Assembly (NCBI GenBank): GCA_004352715.1
Contig: SCFE01000120.1
Location: forward strand, 6,462-70,461
Reading direction: 5' to 3'
Source: Hofstenia miamia
Taxonomy: Eukaryota > Xenacoelomorpha > Acoela
DNA length: 64,000 nt
The position numbers were made by a program, and so were the translations under genes. Under the pieces are notes generated by a model. That model made no database searches and had not been told where the DNA came from. It saw only the letters and a program-made list of their open reading frames with translations. Below are positions 33,768 to 45,744 of the stretch, in pieces. Each line of letters opens with the position of its first letter. The first letter of the stretch is position 1.

Positions 33768-34221
33768 TTAATTTTTGGACAATAGCTGCAGGGGAGGACC
33801 AGACACAATGTATTGTGTAGCTGTTATCATTCTCTCTGGGTATTCACCATCCCAAGTTTGTAACTCAGCATACTGAGGCTCTCTCGTTATCTGCATTAGC
33901 ACTTTGTTTTGTGTGACAACCTCATATTTGATTTGTAGGAATCTGATTTTCTTCATTTTAGTGCTAACAGGGCAGTTCCGTCATAGATTATTTAAGCACC
34001 TCATGAAGGTATAATAAAATGTGTTGCCCACACAGAATCAGATTCTCCTCAGCACCATCATGGCGTCCTCTTTTCCTTGTGCCTGCCTCAACAAGCAGAG
34101 ATACGTGTCTCCCTCGCCTAGATGAGGCTTCTCGACTAGTATGGCTACCTTCCATCTTCCTTCTCACTCAATGGCGGGATGGTGGAGCTGGTGACTCTCT
34201 TTTTCAACTGTTTGTATGCAT
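33768..34221 (-). pseudogene. M1 ORF3, most of the middle deleted
   Basis: The ATG region at 34221 and the proline/His-rich N-terminus are joined near 34018 to the extreme C-terminus (33970-33768, with VLMQITREPQYAE and ATQYIVSGPPLQLL). About 3 kb is missing relative to M3. Only the two ends remain, so no product is expected. Confidence 0.75.
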
Positions 34222-37200
34222 TCCTAAATGGAGTAATAAGATTTAAATCCCAAATGTTGGGATCATAAGCATGGGTAGTTCTCGCCCTTCTTTGGGGGAG
34301 TGTACATGATTCTAAGTTGTCAGATGTAGTATTATCATAATTATACTCGGTGTCAGAAAAATCATCCTCAGAAAAACTAGTTAAATTGTCATACTTTTCA
34401 TATATATCAACACTATTATCTACTAATGTAAATTCGTTGTTATCATCTATTATGACATTTTCGATATCTTTTATTGCTTGTTTGAGCTGCTGAAAGTGTA
34501 CCATTTTACCATTATTTAAAGTATAAGTGTTATGGTCACCTTTTTAATAGTGAAAGGACCTTGCCAATCATTAGCAAGTTTACATACTTGACTACTGTCT
34601 GTAGTCACATGAGGGAGATAAGCAAAAACTCGGTGGCCACATTTATGTGGCTCTCCATACAGCTTCTTGTTAAATGTCTTTTTCTGCCATATGCTAGACT
34701 GGTTTGTGTTGTGGCAGATTGTCAGGTGGATTTGTTGCATATCCTGAATTAATTGGTTAACGTAAAGTTCCATACTGTTCTCTGCATACTTTGGGAACAT
34801 CATTGTTAAGGATGTGGTGGCTTCACGACCAAACATTGCTTTAAAAGGGCTTACGCCTGTAGTCGTATGAACAGAGGTATTATAAAAATATTCCACACAT
34901 TCAATAACGTGTCTCCATTGTTTTCTGGCAGCACGTGATAAGGCCACTCTAACTAACTTTATAAGGGTTTGATTTAATCATTCCACTAAACTGTTTGCTT
35001 GATGGTGATAGGCAGTGGTCAATTTGTGAATGATTTCCAATTCTTGCATTAATGCCCATAGGAGATTACTCTCAAACTGAGGGCCTCTATCAGAGACTAA
35101 CTTTTGCATGGGTCCATACTTCAATACCCACTCCTTAACTATCTTTTCCGCGACTTTCTCCACTGTTGTACTACTTAATGGGATCATGTGGGCGAATTTT
35201 GTAAAATGGTTGACCATTACAAGGATATACTGAAACCCCTTGTCGTCTTTCAATAATTGTTCAAGGTCAACATGCACAAGTTTGTTAGGACTCTCCACTG
35301 CTCAAGACTCAAGCTAAGCTCTCTGTTGGGGGAAGTGGTTGATGTTATGTAACAGGCATTTCTCACATTTATCAATCACATTGGTAACAGCAGCTCTTAT
35401 ACCTGTAGTAACATATCAGGAGTTGAAGGTTTTCTTGGTTTGAAGTATGCCTAAATGACCCCTTTCATGGACTCTACAAACAAGATCTCTAGTGAAATAT
35501 TCAGGAATGGCAAGTCGTTGTTATGTCAACTCTTAACATACAGTAAACCATTCTCATTTGTTTGCCAATTATAACAGTTGAAGTAACGATTTACTTCTGG
35601 GGGGGTAGGAAAATAGGGATCCTTCATCCCCTTCATAATCTGATCTAAGATCCAATCACAGTGTTGATGGCGTATTATCTCTTCTTCTGAAATCTCCTCC
35701 CAAATGAATATGGCAAGGATGGGTTTGCCAATATAGTCTGCATTAATCTCTGGTATTAACTGATAATCAGTATGAGGAATAAAGGCAAATGGAACCTTTT
35801 CCTCATTGGGCTTCTTGAGATCTCTCTCGTAACTGGGTAGTGCCATCCAGTTGTTGGCATTTAGATGGAGCCAACCAGAGCGGTGCAGTATCGAGAATGA
35901 AAAGTCATTAAGGTACTCTATCCATTGAGCTATGATGGATGGATGGAGCTATGCTGTGAGGGCACTGTTGTCTGTGTGCACAACAAATTTGCGTCCTAAT
36001 ATATAGTATCAGAATTTCTTAAGTGATTCAACTAAGGCGAGCATTTCACATTTTGTTGCTCCATAATTTCTTTCGGAAGCTTGAAGTTTCCTGCTGAAAT
36101 ATTGGACGGGGCTTTCAACTCCGTGGTTGTTTTGGCTCAATATTCCACTTATAGCTACAGTACTAGCATCGCAGTCGACAATGAAGTCCTTTGTGTAATC
36201 TGGAGTATTCAAGGATGGTATTTTCTTGAGCTCATTTTTTATGCCCTCTAATGCTTCTTGTTCTTGCCATGTCCACTTAAATTCAACGGACTTTTTGAGT
36301 AGGTTAGAGATAGTTTTGGTTTCCTCCGCCAAGTCCAGAAGGAACATGCCATAATAGTTAAGAAAACCCATCAATCACTGTATATCTCAATGGCTTTGTG
36401 GCATTTCGATCTTTTCTAAGAACTCCTTGGCGTTATTTTTTATTGAAATTTTTCCTGTCTCAACAACTCGCCCTAGAAAGTTTACCTTCTTCTGCGCCAG
36501 AGAACATTTGTTTCTGTTAACCTTCAAGCCCGCTCACTGTAGTAAATCTAATGTGTGACCTAGTTTATTCAGATGTTCGTCAAAGGTATTGCTAGCAACT
36601 AAAATATCATCAATACAGGCTGATATGCCGGGTTTGAGGATGTTGGCATTATCTTTTAGTACTTTGGATACGTATCGCTGAAAGTAGTGGGCGCATTACA
36701 TTGGCCGAACGCCATGTATTTCCACTCATACAGACCGTAGGGAGTAATGAAGGCTGTCTTTGGGATATCAGAATGTCGAATTGGCACCTGCCAATACGCT
36801 TTGCACAAATTGAGACAGGAAAAGAATTTGTATTTGCTAGCATCATATAGAAGATCTTTGATTCTGGGTAAAGGATACGCATCCTTGATCATTATGTTGT
36901 TGAGTTTCTGGAAATCAATACATATTCAGTATTTCTCACCTTGCCAGATGAACACCATTGGGGCAGTGTAGGGGCTATTGTTGAATAATACCACTTTCTA
37001 TCAAGTCACTTAAGATTTTCTCGTATTCTGGTTTAAGATTTTCGGGAACTCTGTGAACCAGCAATCTGATTGGTCTATCATTTTTCAGCTCAATAGCATG
37101 TTTTTCACCCACCGCCTGACGAACACTTATCATTCCATAATTAAATACCTCATGTTTACTCTGAAGCAGGGAGACCAAAGATTTTCTTTCTTGCTGATCA

Positions 37201-37991
37201 AGATGAGGATGGGAGGTATCAGTGTCTAGAGGCACCTTGACCAGGCTGGTCAGCTCTCCCAGGTTGTGAACTGTGGTGCAAATGGACAAGCAGGTGACAG
37301 GGATGTTCTTGACTTTGATGGGAGGCTGCTATCTTGACAGGGAAGTTTTGTTCCATTCAGGAAGGTGACATGCGTCTTTCCATCGGTCACCTTGCACAAG
37401 TCAGGCAAAAAAGAGACTCTGCATATGTATTTGCCTCACTGTCCCGCAATCATTACATCTCCATTGACATCATCTCCAGAAGAAACTGCAACTCTCTCCA
37501 GTGCTTCAGTTTGATCGAAATAGGCATGCTTAAGTTAAAAACGATTTCCTTCTCAGGGATAGCAGTGAGTTGAGTGGCCTCCTGATCTTTAATGGCAATT
37601 GTATTATTCTTGTAATCAATTACACAAGAATTCCTCTCTATGATGAGATCATAAGGAAGTCTGTGATCTGACGTGTTGATTACCAAAAGATCCACCTCAA
37701 ACGGTTCTGCGTGAATTCTAATTGAGGCATCTCATAACTTCCCTTTGAAGCAGAGGGAATTCCCAGAAGCGTCAATGAGTTTGACACCAGATGGGTCTAA
37801 ATATTTTCAGCTAAAATGCAGATCTCAACAGCATTCATCACTGATGATGGAGGCAGCAGCTCCAGTGTCAACAGTGGCATTGAGTATGTTTCCATTTATT
37901 TCTACCAGTATCAAATTCTTTCTTATCAGCTGAGTAATGACCAAGATGTTTGTGCACATTTAACAGGAGACAGAGCTCCAGTTAATTTAAA
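34145..37991 (-). pseudogene. M1 pol: protease-RT-RNase H-integrase
   Basis: From the shift site: protease with DTG-type region near 37870, RT with CINAC-equivalent LCKAYWQVPI and FGQCNAPTTF (36892-36656), RNase H with CDAST and TKCEML (36374-36009), integrase with the catalytic region HVDLEQLLKD (35298-34978) and the C-terminal WQGPFTI module. Internal TGA codons occur at about 36531, 36361, 36009, 35524 and 34978; sister copies carry CGA, CGT, CAA, AAA or AAG at these places. The stop is at 34147-34145 and overlaps the start of ORF3. Confidence 0.85.
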
Positions 37992-39240
37992 TCCTGTGAT
38001 ATAGTGGGGTTGTTGGTTGTCAAATCAACAAGGTTATTGACACAAGGAGACTCATTAGGCTCATCTATAATGAAACCTTTGCCATTGGCAATTAGCTGTA
38101 TCTTCGCCTTGCATTGAGACTTGAGGTGCCCCTTTTCTCCGCATGTAAAACATCGTACTGAAGACAGATCAAATCCTTTTTTGGCAATTATAGGCTGTCT
38201 TGTCTCGGGCCTTTTAATCCCAGAAATGCTAGTAATGTCCTTATCAATTTGCTGCAAGTTGTGTAACATATAAACCTGATTCAAAAGAGTCGCTCAACCT
38301 GGGTAATGTAGTTCCTGATGTCATGACCAAACAAAGACATATCACACAGCAAGGTTTTATACTGATGTTTGATATGCGGGGCTCTGTAGTGATCTTCAAA
38401 AAATCCAATCAATAATTGGTAATCTGTCTTAATATGGCGCTCAAGCATCATATATTGATTGTATGCTAGGCCACTGAGGTAAAGTGGTAACTGAGATATT
38501 GCTGAATCCTGTGAGTTTTTGTATTGCTTCATCGTGAGCTCAAATAAAAAGAACCATTCATCGAATGATTGCAATACGGCATCAATTTGTCCAGTAAATT
38601 TAGGGAGAACGGAATGTTTGCTGAACACCTGCATTTGTCTGTTAGACTCAAGATGAAGAATAGATTTCCTATACCTTGACTGATCTTTCGCGCCTGATTG
38701 TCCCAGAAGTGGTCTGGTATCACTTACATGTTCTTTGCACGTGGGCACTACCACGCTGCTCACTGGATCGGGCAGGGATTGAATGTACCCAGTCTGAGGG
38801 GTAGCTCCAGTGGTCAGGGTAGATACTTGAGTGATAGCTGATTGTGCAAACATAAGATGACTACTCAAAGAGTTGTGATAGGGCTTCCTTCAAATGTTCA
38901 ATTTCAGTGAGGGGAATGTCAAATTGCAGCATTGACTGATCAGGGGCACTGACATAACTGCGAGGACGACTAGGAATTGGAGGAGCATTCTGGGTGTTCA
39001 AAATGTGGTGCAAGTTTCAGTGAAATTCTGGGCTCATGGCGCTGGCATCACTGTAATTGATGGTCGCAGCATTCTGATCCATCCTTTGCGTAATTGGAGT
39101 AGGAGAATTGGGCTGAGAAAAATTGAGTAAAGATCCAATGGTACAAGGGGTAACGTCCAGGTTACCAATGCTTGTACAGGGGATGCTCTTGGAGAAGTCC
39201 CAAAAGTAGGAGAGTAAGTAACAGTATGACTAGAATCCAT
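37982..39240 (-). pseudogene. M1 gag, with deletion in coiled-coil region
   Basis: ATG at 39240, MDSSHTVTYSPTFGT start. A TGA near 39016 is shared with M2. The coiled-coil segment is largely deleted around 38870. The capsid part (38868-38281) ends at TGA 38283-38281, where A1 has CGA. The NC part has an intact knuckle CFTCGEKGHLKSQC. The stop TAA is at 37984-37982. Confidence 0.8.
37985..37991 (-). promoter_or_regulatory. -1 frameshift site TTTAAAT (M1)
   Basis: Identical heptamer and adjacent stop as in the other three copies. Confidence 0.73.
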
Positions 39241-39320
39241 AATGAGTAAAGAGCAAAACAATAATTTCCAGTAACTGACAGTAGGGAGCACTTCCACATA
39301 CACAAAAGAAAAAACTTAAC

Positions 39321-39479
39321 TCAAAGAGGTAACAACAAGTAACAGACCAAATTGGGGGAACAAACATGGCGGTATTTGGTAATAAATCCAACATATAAAG
39401 CACTATGAAAGCAAAACAAAATAAGGAATTTAACAAATGACATCAGCCAAATGAGGCACACTAAGAGCTTTGTCGCCAT
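39321..39479 (-). pseudogene. M1 leader ORF, truncated
   Basis: Same start as the M3 leader frame (MATKLLVCLIWLMSF), hydrophobic, stopped by TGA at 39323-39321 where M3 has TTA. Confidence 0.4.
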
Positions 39480-39648
39480 CCTTCAATGGTGGAGAAGTTA
39501 AGTTATGCATCAATAGGTGAACTTACTCTGAAGTTTTACAGTGATCAGGGGAAACAACTATCCCAGCTGATACGCACCAAAAACTAAAACCCAACTAACA
39601 TCCAAACCATAGAAAGAAACAACAAGATTAACTAGTTATCAAGTCAGC

Positions 39649-39666
39649 ATCCTGTCATGGTCGCCA
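39649..39666 (-). other. M1 primer-binding site
   Basis: TGGCGACCATGACAGGAT directly after L4. It keeps the TGG start and differs from A1 at two positions. Confidence 0.55.
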
Positions 39667-40595
39667 TGTAGAATTGCGGGATGGTAGGGTAACTCAACTA
39701 GGAACTTAATTGATTCTGCAGAAGGTTTGAATAGCATTTACATTACAGCCATTATTCCGGAAAAATAGAATAACATAGAACTTATAACTTATAGATGTAA
39801 CATTGGTAATTCATCCAAGTAATCAACTACTTTAGGTAAAATCCAAGATGACCAATTTGTATGGCTTCCAGCTGAAGCAAAGTCTTCAGAATAAAGTAAA
39901 GTGCTTAACCTAATGACTGGTGCTACCCTATTTGTCTCACTTTTAATTTCTATCTCACATTGAAAAATACAGGATCTCATTTTCATTGTTATCTCTCAGC
40001 TCACTATTAAATAGTCTGTAATTGCCAGACATTCATGCTAGCCAATGGCATGGTATCATCACAGTGTTAGGTTGTATAAGTGCATGTACATGTTGAACTA
40101 CAAATGAAAGGTTTATTATTTCCATATACCTAACTGTATTCATAACCTAATGGGTCCACAATTCAGACTGGATAGTTGAAAGACCTCCAGAAGCTATGTG
40201 TTGCCCCGTGCTAGAGAAAGCACTCCTAAATTGTCGCTGATCTTAAGCAATAGTTTTCATATCAGTATAATAGATAAAGAAAAATACAATGGTAAAATGG
40301 CAGTTGAGAGTAGATAAAATCTATTAATGTTCTCTACAAGCGTTCTCAGTTTTATACAAAATTTCCTTCTTACCTGCCTTTGTTTACAAAAAGAGTTGTC
40401 TATGTAGTTCAATCATGCTTAATTATTCATTCCCTCACAAATTCAATTTGAGCAATAAAATCATAAGCACCACCAAGGGGACGGCAACTAATGATAGCAA
40501 CCTAATATCAAAATAAATAAATTGACGTCATGGTGACGTAAAATACAAAATACAATAAAGGAATAAAATCGAAAAAGTCCCTGAGTGACTCTACA
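39667..40595 (-). repeat. L4: M1 5' LTR, 929 bp
   Basis: Minus reading TGTAGAGTCACTCAGGG to ATTCTACA. TGACGTCA at 40523-40530 preceded (minus) by ACGTCA and three bases. Flanked on the right by non-element DNA. Confidence 0.9.
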
Positions 40596-41040
40596 ATAGA
40601 TCTTACATGTAAATAATATTAAATAAAATGACTGTCACTTACACTTATGCTCATATTTATTGGCACATTCTAACAAAACTCTAATTTTGTCTTATAAATC
40701 CTAAAAAAAGGTTAAATAAAAGAAAACCACAATGTATATTATGTATTTTAAACTGCCCTTTCCAATGCAGCAATCGGATTTCAGAAAAAATAAATAACAA
40801 AGAAACTACAAACAAAATTGTAAAAAATGCTTGTTCAAAATTATTGGCACGACTTACTTTTTCTTTTAATATCAGTATAATATCAATTAATTTCAGGTTT
40901 ACATGCCATATTATGCTTCTTTAACGGTAATTCCATGAATTATTTTTTTTTCAGATAATTTTTATATAGCGATTTATTAAAGTATTATAAGTGACTAAAT
41001 TATAATTTTCAATTGCCATGGTTAAAACTAAGGAACACAG
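40596..41040. other. AT-rich host-like DNA right of M1
   Basis: No gene or repeat recognised. It starts ATAGATC, whose first four bases match the last four before A1 at 15585-15588. Confidence 0.5.
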
Positions 41041-42040
41041 NNNNNNNNNNNNNNNNNNNNNNNNNNNNNNNNNNNNNNNNNNNNNNNNNNNNNNNNNNNN
41101 NNNNNNNNNNNNNNNNNNNNNNNNNNNNNNNNNNNNNNNNNNNNNNNNNNNNNNNNNNNNNNNNNNNNNNNNNNNNNNNNNNNNNNNNNNNNNNNNNNNN
41201 NNNNNNNNNNNNNNNNNNNNNNNNNNNNNNNNNNNNNNNNNNNNNNNNNNNNNNNNNNNNNNNNNNNNNNNNNNNNNNNNNNNNNNNNNNNNNNNNNNNN
41301 NNNNNNNNNNNNNNNNNNNNNNNNNNNNNNNNNNNNNNNNNNNNNNNNNNNNNNNNNNNNNNNNNNNNNNNNNNNNNNNNNNNNNNNNNNNNNNNNNNNN
41401 NNNNNNNNNNNNNNNNNNNNNNNNNNNNNNNNNNNNNNNNNNNNNNNNNNNNNNNNNNNNNNNNNNNNNNNNNNNNNNNNNNNNNNNNNNNNNNNNNNNN
41501 NNNNNNNNNNNNNNNNNNNNNNNNNNNNNNNNNNNNNNNNNNNNNNNNNNNNNNNNNNNNNNNNNNNNNNNNNNNNNNNNNNNNNNNNNNNNNNNNNNNN
41601 NNNNNNNNNNNNNNNNNNNNNNNNNNNNNNNNNNNNNNNNNNNNNNNNNNNNNNNNNNNNNNNNNNNNNNNNNNNNNNNNNNNNNNNNNNNNNNNNNNNN
41701 NNNNNNNNNNNNNNNNNNNNNNNNNNNNNNNNNNNNNNNNNNNNNNNNNNNNNNNNNNNNNNNNNNNNNNNNNNNNNNNNNNNNNNNNNNNNNNNNNNNN
41801 NNNNNNNNNNNNNNNNNNNNNNNNNNNNNNNNNNNNNNNNNNNNNNNNNNNNNNNNNNNNNNNNNNNNNNNNNNNNNNNNNNNNNNNNNNNNNNNNNNNN
41901 NNNNNNNNNNNNNNNNNNNNNNNNNNNNNNNNNNNNNNNNNNNNNNNNNNNNNNNNNNNNNNNNNNNNNNNNNNNNNNNNNNNNNNNNNNNNNNNNNNNN
42001 NNNNNNNNNNNNNNNNNNNNNNNNNNNNNNNNNNNNNNNN
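41041..42040. other. assembly gap, exactly 1000 N
   Basis: Separates host-like DNA from the truncated B1 element. Confidence 0.99.
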
Positions 42041-42950
42041 ATACTGATTTTCTTTGTTTGCTTTCATCCCTCTGCCCTTGAATCAGCTATGGAGAGTACT
42101 TGCTACATTGATGGTTTTTATCCACTCACTCTTGAATCAGCAGTGTGGAGTACCTCCTGTTTTCATTTGTAAGTCCTCAAGTCAACTATACAAACTACTC
42201 TGCTCATCAATGTCTTCCATTGCCTTCCAGATTGCTTTGATGCTGGAATTAACATAACTTAAGAGTATTCTTACATTTGTCCTTTTCACATTGATGTTAT
42301 TATTTGTTGCATTTAGAATTGGTATTCTTCCTTTTCCATTTTTTATAGCACACACACTTGACAGCATCAAGACTCTTTTCAAATTGATCCCTTTGTTATT
42401 GTAGATCATTATATCTGCTGTGATCTCTTCTTCTGCTCTAATTTCATGCATCCTCCATTGATATGGCTGCAGTCTTATGTCTTCTTCCAGTTCAAATACT
42501 ATTGTTGATAGCTTTCCTTTTTGTTCTTCAATTTCAATTTCCTCTTCCCTCACTTTAATTGTTCTATTGGAATAGTTTATTATGCATCTGTTTTTTGTTA
42601 GGAAGTTGTTGCCTAATATCACCTCATATGGAAATAAATTGTTGTGAGTGTCTACTACTACTAATAGTTGTTCAAAGGTTGTGTTTGCTATCCTGATTTG
42701 TACTGCATTGAGCTTGCCTTTTGTGTCTATGTATTCTCTGGATGCATTAATTAGTCTTTTGTTTGATTGTTCCAAATCTTCTTGTTTAAATCCCAGTTTT
42801 GTTGTGCATTCTTCTGTTATTATCAATGTTGCCACTCCCATGTCAATTGTTGCCTTTGTCAGTATTCCATTTATCATTATTTTTATTGTGTGGATATTGT
42901 CCAGGTTCATCATGATCATTATCAGTGCTTGATTTTTTGGAGTCAGTGCT
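42041..42950 (-). pseudogene. B1 protease region
   Basis: Frame with ATIDMGVATLIIT in place of a D-T-G active site, then EVILGNNFL and an acidic EEEIEIEEQ segment. The same DMG is in B2. ACG to ATG is a CpG transition, so the change may be decay. A TGA at 42184-42182 stands where B2 has CGA. The rest of pol is lost in the gap. Confidence 0.75.
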
Positions 42951-42954
42951 CAAG

Positions 42955-45634
42955 CTAGTTTTCTGATTCTTCTTCCATTTGGGGATCTTCCAATAATTCT
43001 GCTTTAGACTCAGTTACATACTCATCTTTGTAGTATGCTTCCTCTTCTTCAATCATGTTAATTTGTTTTCTGCACTTGTCTTTCCTGTACCCCTTCTGCC
43101 CACAATTGTAACACTTAATATCTCTTTCTCAAACTTTCTTTGAATTTCCTTCTTTATTTTTTATATTGATGAACTTCTCTGTCTTATTTTCCTTATAAGC
43201 ATTGGTGTTCACTGTCTGTGTTTTGAAGCTGCTTTGCCATTCCATTGGTTTTTCCTTGTTCCATACTGCTTTCTCATAGATATGGGCGTTATTTTTTATT
43301 GTTGCCTGTATGTCTACAGCTTTTCTAATCATTTTTTCCAATTTGTTATCCACATTGAATTGTGTTCTAATATTCTCTGGCATTCCCTTACAAATGTGGG
43401 AGAAGAGATTGTATTTTGAGTATTTGTTTCCCCTTGAGCTGAGTGTCACCAATCATTCCACATGCTGGATGTAATTTCATATATCATCTGTCTTTCTCAA
43501 CTTTGTTGAGTTTAGTATTCTGTCCCAGATAACAATTTTGGTTGTTTTTACGTTATTTATGGTTGTTTCATACTTTTGGTTGTTGCAGCAACCATTAACA
43601 TCATAATAACAACCATTAATACTAATTTGGGCAACTAAAAATGTGATAATTTAAGATTCAAGCAGATGCTTGCAAATAGAACTCCCTTCATCATTTTGAA
43701 TACTAGATCATTTTTATATAAAGAATGGAATTGCAAAAAGCTTTTTTGAAATATTAAATTTGTGAAAAATTATAATATACTTGGTAAGCAAATTTTCAAA
43801 ATAATTTATTCATGGATATTTGGACACCTTCAAATTATCTGTCAGATAAAAAGTTACATTTGAGCAGAAGAGATTCTTTACAATTTAAAAAAGTATTATT
43901 TCAAAATTATACTTAACTTTAAAAGTTTAAATTTTTGTTAAATTTGGCAGATTTTTATGCTTATTGTTATCATTTAAAATCAAGACATTCATTCAAAATT
44001 TCAGCAAATGTTGTATTTAATGTATTTATTGTATTACTGTTCTGCCTTTGTTGGGCTTGTGTTAGTTTAAACAGTAATGTTTGAGCTGATTATCAATATA
44101 AATTTGATGTATTGCATATAGAAGTAATGCTAGAACAATCATGGGCAACATAAAATAACATTGCTACGACCTAAAAATAGTGCTTTTTTATTCAGAAAAT
44201 ACAACCAAAAAGCAACCTAATGTGATGTTGTTGAAACAACGTTGTTTAGACCAGCCAAAGCATACCATTTCAATGTTAAAACAACCATAAAAAACAACTA
44301 AAAAACAATGTTGTTTAAACCAAAATTTGTTTTCTGGGGTATTGGTTTTTAAAGTTTTCATTTTCATAGTACTCTACAAAGTTTCTGATCAGTAGTTTGT
44401 AGTCTCATTTCATATCAATATCTAAGAGTAGTGTTGGGATGCTGCTCCTGTTAGGTATAATGGGAATCTTGCTGTCACTGCCTGTTGGTTTACTTTCCTT
44501 TTGGCCATTGTGATCTCAAACATTTGCAGCCATTCAAGAAATGTTAGGTTGTAGCTGTTGACCTTTCTGTTGAATTTTGGCAAGGTTGCCTTGCATGGTA
44601 TTGTGTCATTATGACTGTGTTCTGGTAGCATCAAGCTCTCAGCTCTCATAGGTTGGTCTCCTTCATACATTTATCTGTTCATTTATTGTGAGCTGGTTCA
44701 TCACTGCTTTTGTAATTTTGTCAATTATTTTTTTTCTTTTCTTCTTCCTCTTCTTCTTCTACTTCCCTAAATTGTTTTTTAAAATTTGTGGGTGATGCCT
44801 GTAGGCTTCTTTCTCTTAGTTGCTCAACTGTTATTTCATGCATTCTTGTTGCCCTTGGAATTAATCTTCATTTTCCTGTATCACTCTCAGTTTGTGTCTC
44901 AGATTTTCTAGTTCTTGTCTCTGGTTTTCACAATTCTCGTCTCTGTCCAGGTCTGTTGATCTGAGTTTATCTTTGAGCTGTTCTATTTCTTGGGCTTGTA
45001 TGTCATTGTCTAAAATTAGCTGCCTGTTCACATCTTCTAATTGTCAGCATATGTTTTCCCATTTTGCATTCTGTTCCTGGAAGCATTTGTTTGATTGTGC
45101 TAATTGGGTTGTTAATGCTTGATGTCTTTTTGAAAATTTTAACTTTGGTTCTCTAGGCAATTGTACATTTCAATTTTTAATTCACTCATTGTGTTTTCAT
45201 TCTCCTGCTCTAGTTTCACCATTCTTTCCACCAACAATTGTATCTCAGATCTTAGTATTGTTTCTGTTTCATTTGTTTGTCTTAGAATATTTAAGACTTC
45301 AATGGATCCTGTTTCTGTGGACATATGTAGGTTTTCCAGTTCCATGGGGGTACAACTGTTTCTGAATGTGTTCTCCTTGGGGTGGGGGTTGTTTTACTTG
45401 TGCCTTTCTTGGCACTATCTTTCCTTCCTCTTGTATTTGTAATTTTGATTTACAATTAGTAGTGGCTAGCCATTCAGTGTGATTCTTTGTCTTTGAACCT
45501 GCTTTAAGTTAGGTGTAGTGGTTGTAACTGACTATGTGCTGTATTAGTGGTTCTTCACATGTCTTCTGTTTTCCTCTGTCATGGTTGCTTTTCTTACTAT
45601 TGATTCCAAGTCCCAAGTCAGGGTTGTGGCTCAT
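42955..45634 (-). pseudogene. B1 gag, interrupted
   Basis: Possible ATG at 45634. The N-terminal half is a strongly charged coiled coil (LVERMVKLEQENENTMSELK, and LEDVNRQLILDND near 45020). The capsid fragment LPKFNRKVNSYNLTFLEW is at 44600, homologous to LPKFTGQIDAV of family A. After the inserted element come VTLSSRGNKYSKY and a zinc knuckle with Tyr in the His position (CYNCGQKGYRKDKC). Several stops occur. It ends TAG at 42957-42955. Confidence 0.7.
43524..44339. mobile_element. non-autonomous TIR element inside B1 gag
   Basis: Left end CCCAGATAACAATTTTGGTT and right end (reverse complement) CCCCAGAAAACAAATTTTGG form inverted repeats. B2 has continuous gag at the matching place (about 63520-63545), giving an empty-site comparison. 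The insert is about 815 bases, AT-rich, without a frame, and carries several AACAACCAT-like subterminal repeats near both ends. The target duplication is not resolved, so the superfamily is unknown. Confidence 0.65.
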
Positions 45635-45656
45635 TGATTCTTTTTCTTGTTCTTAT

Positions 45657-45671
45657 CTGTCATGGTCACCA
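45657..45671 (-). other. B1 primer-binding site
   Basis: TGGTGACCATGACAG directly after the LTR end GATGTTACA; 15 of 15 bases as in A1. Confidence 0.6.
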
Positions 45672-45744
45672 TGTAACATCTGCTACCAGGCTTCAACAGA
45701 GAGTTATCCTTTCTTTACTCACCAGGATGGCAGGATTAGCTGAG

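Larger units (their letters stand above)
33750..40595 (-). mobile_element. M1: minus-strand element, internally deleted ORF3 (3' LTR is L3)
   Basis: 5' LTR L4 (40595-39667), PBS, leader, gag, pol, an ORF3 reduced to its two ends, polypurine tract, then L3. It is bounded on the right by host-like AT-rich DNA starting ATAGATC. Confidence 0.9.
42041..45672 (-). mobile_element. B1: family B Ty3/gypsy copy, 5' part
   Basis: Minus reading: end of an LTR (GATGTTACA), PBS, gag, protease, then the gap. Family B is clearly divergent from A in gag and protease but shares the PBS, coiled-coil gag layout and gene order. A TIR element interrupts gag at 43524-44339. Confidence 0.8.
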
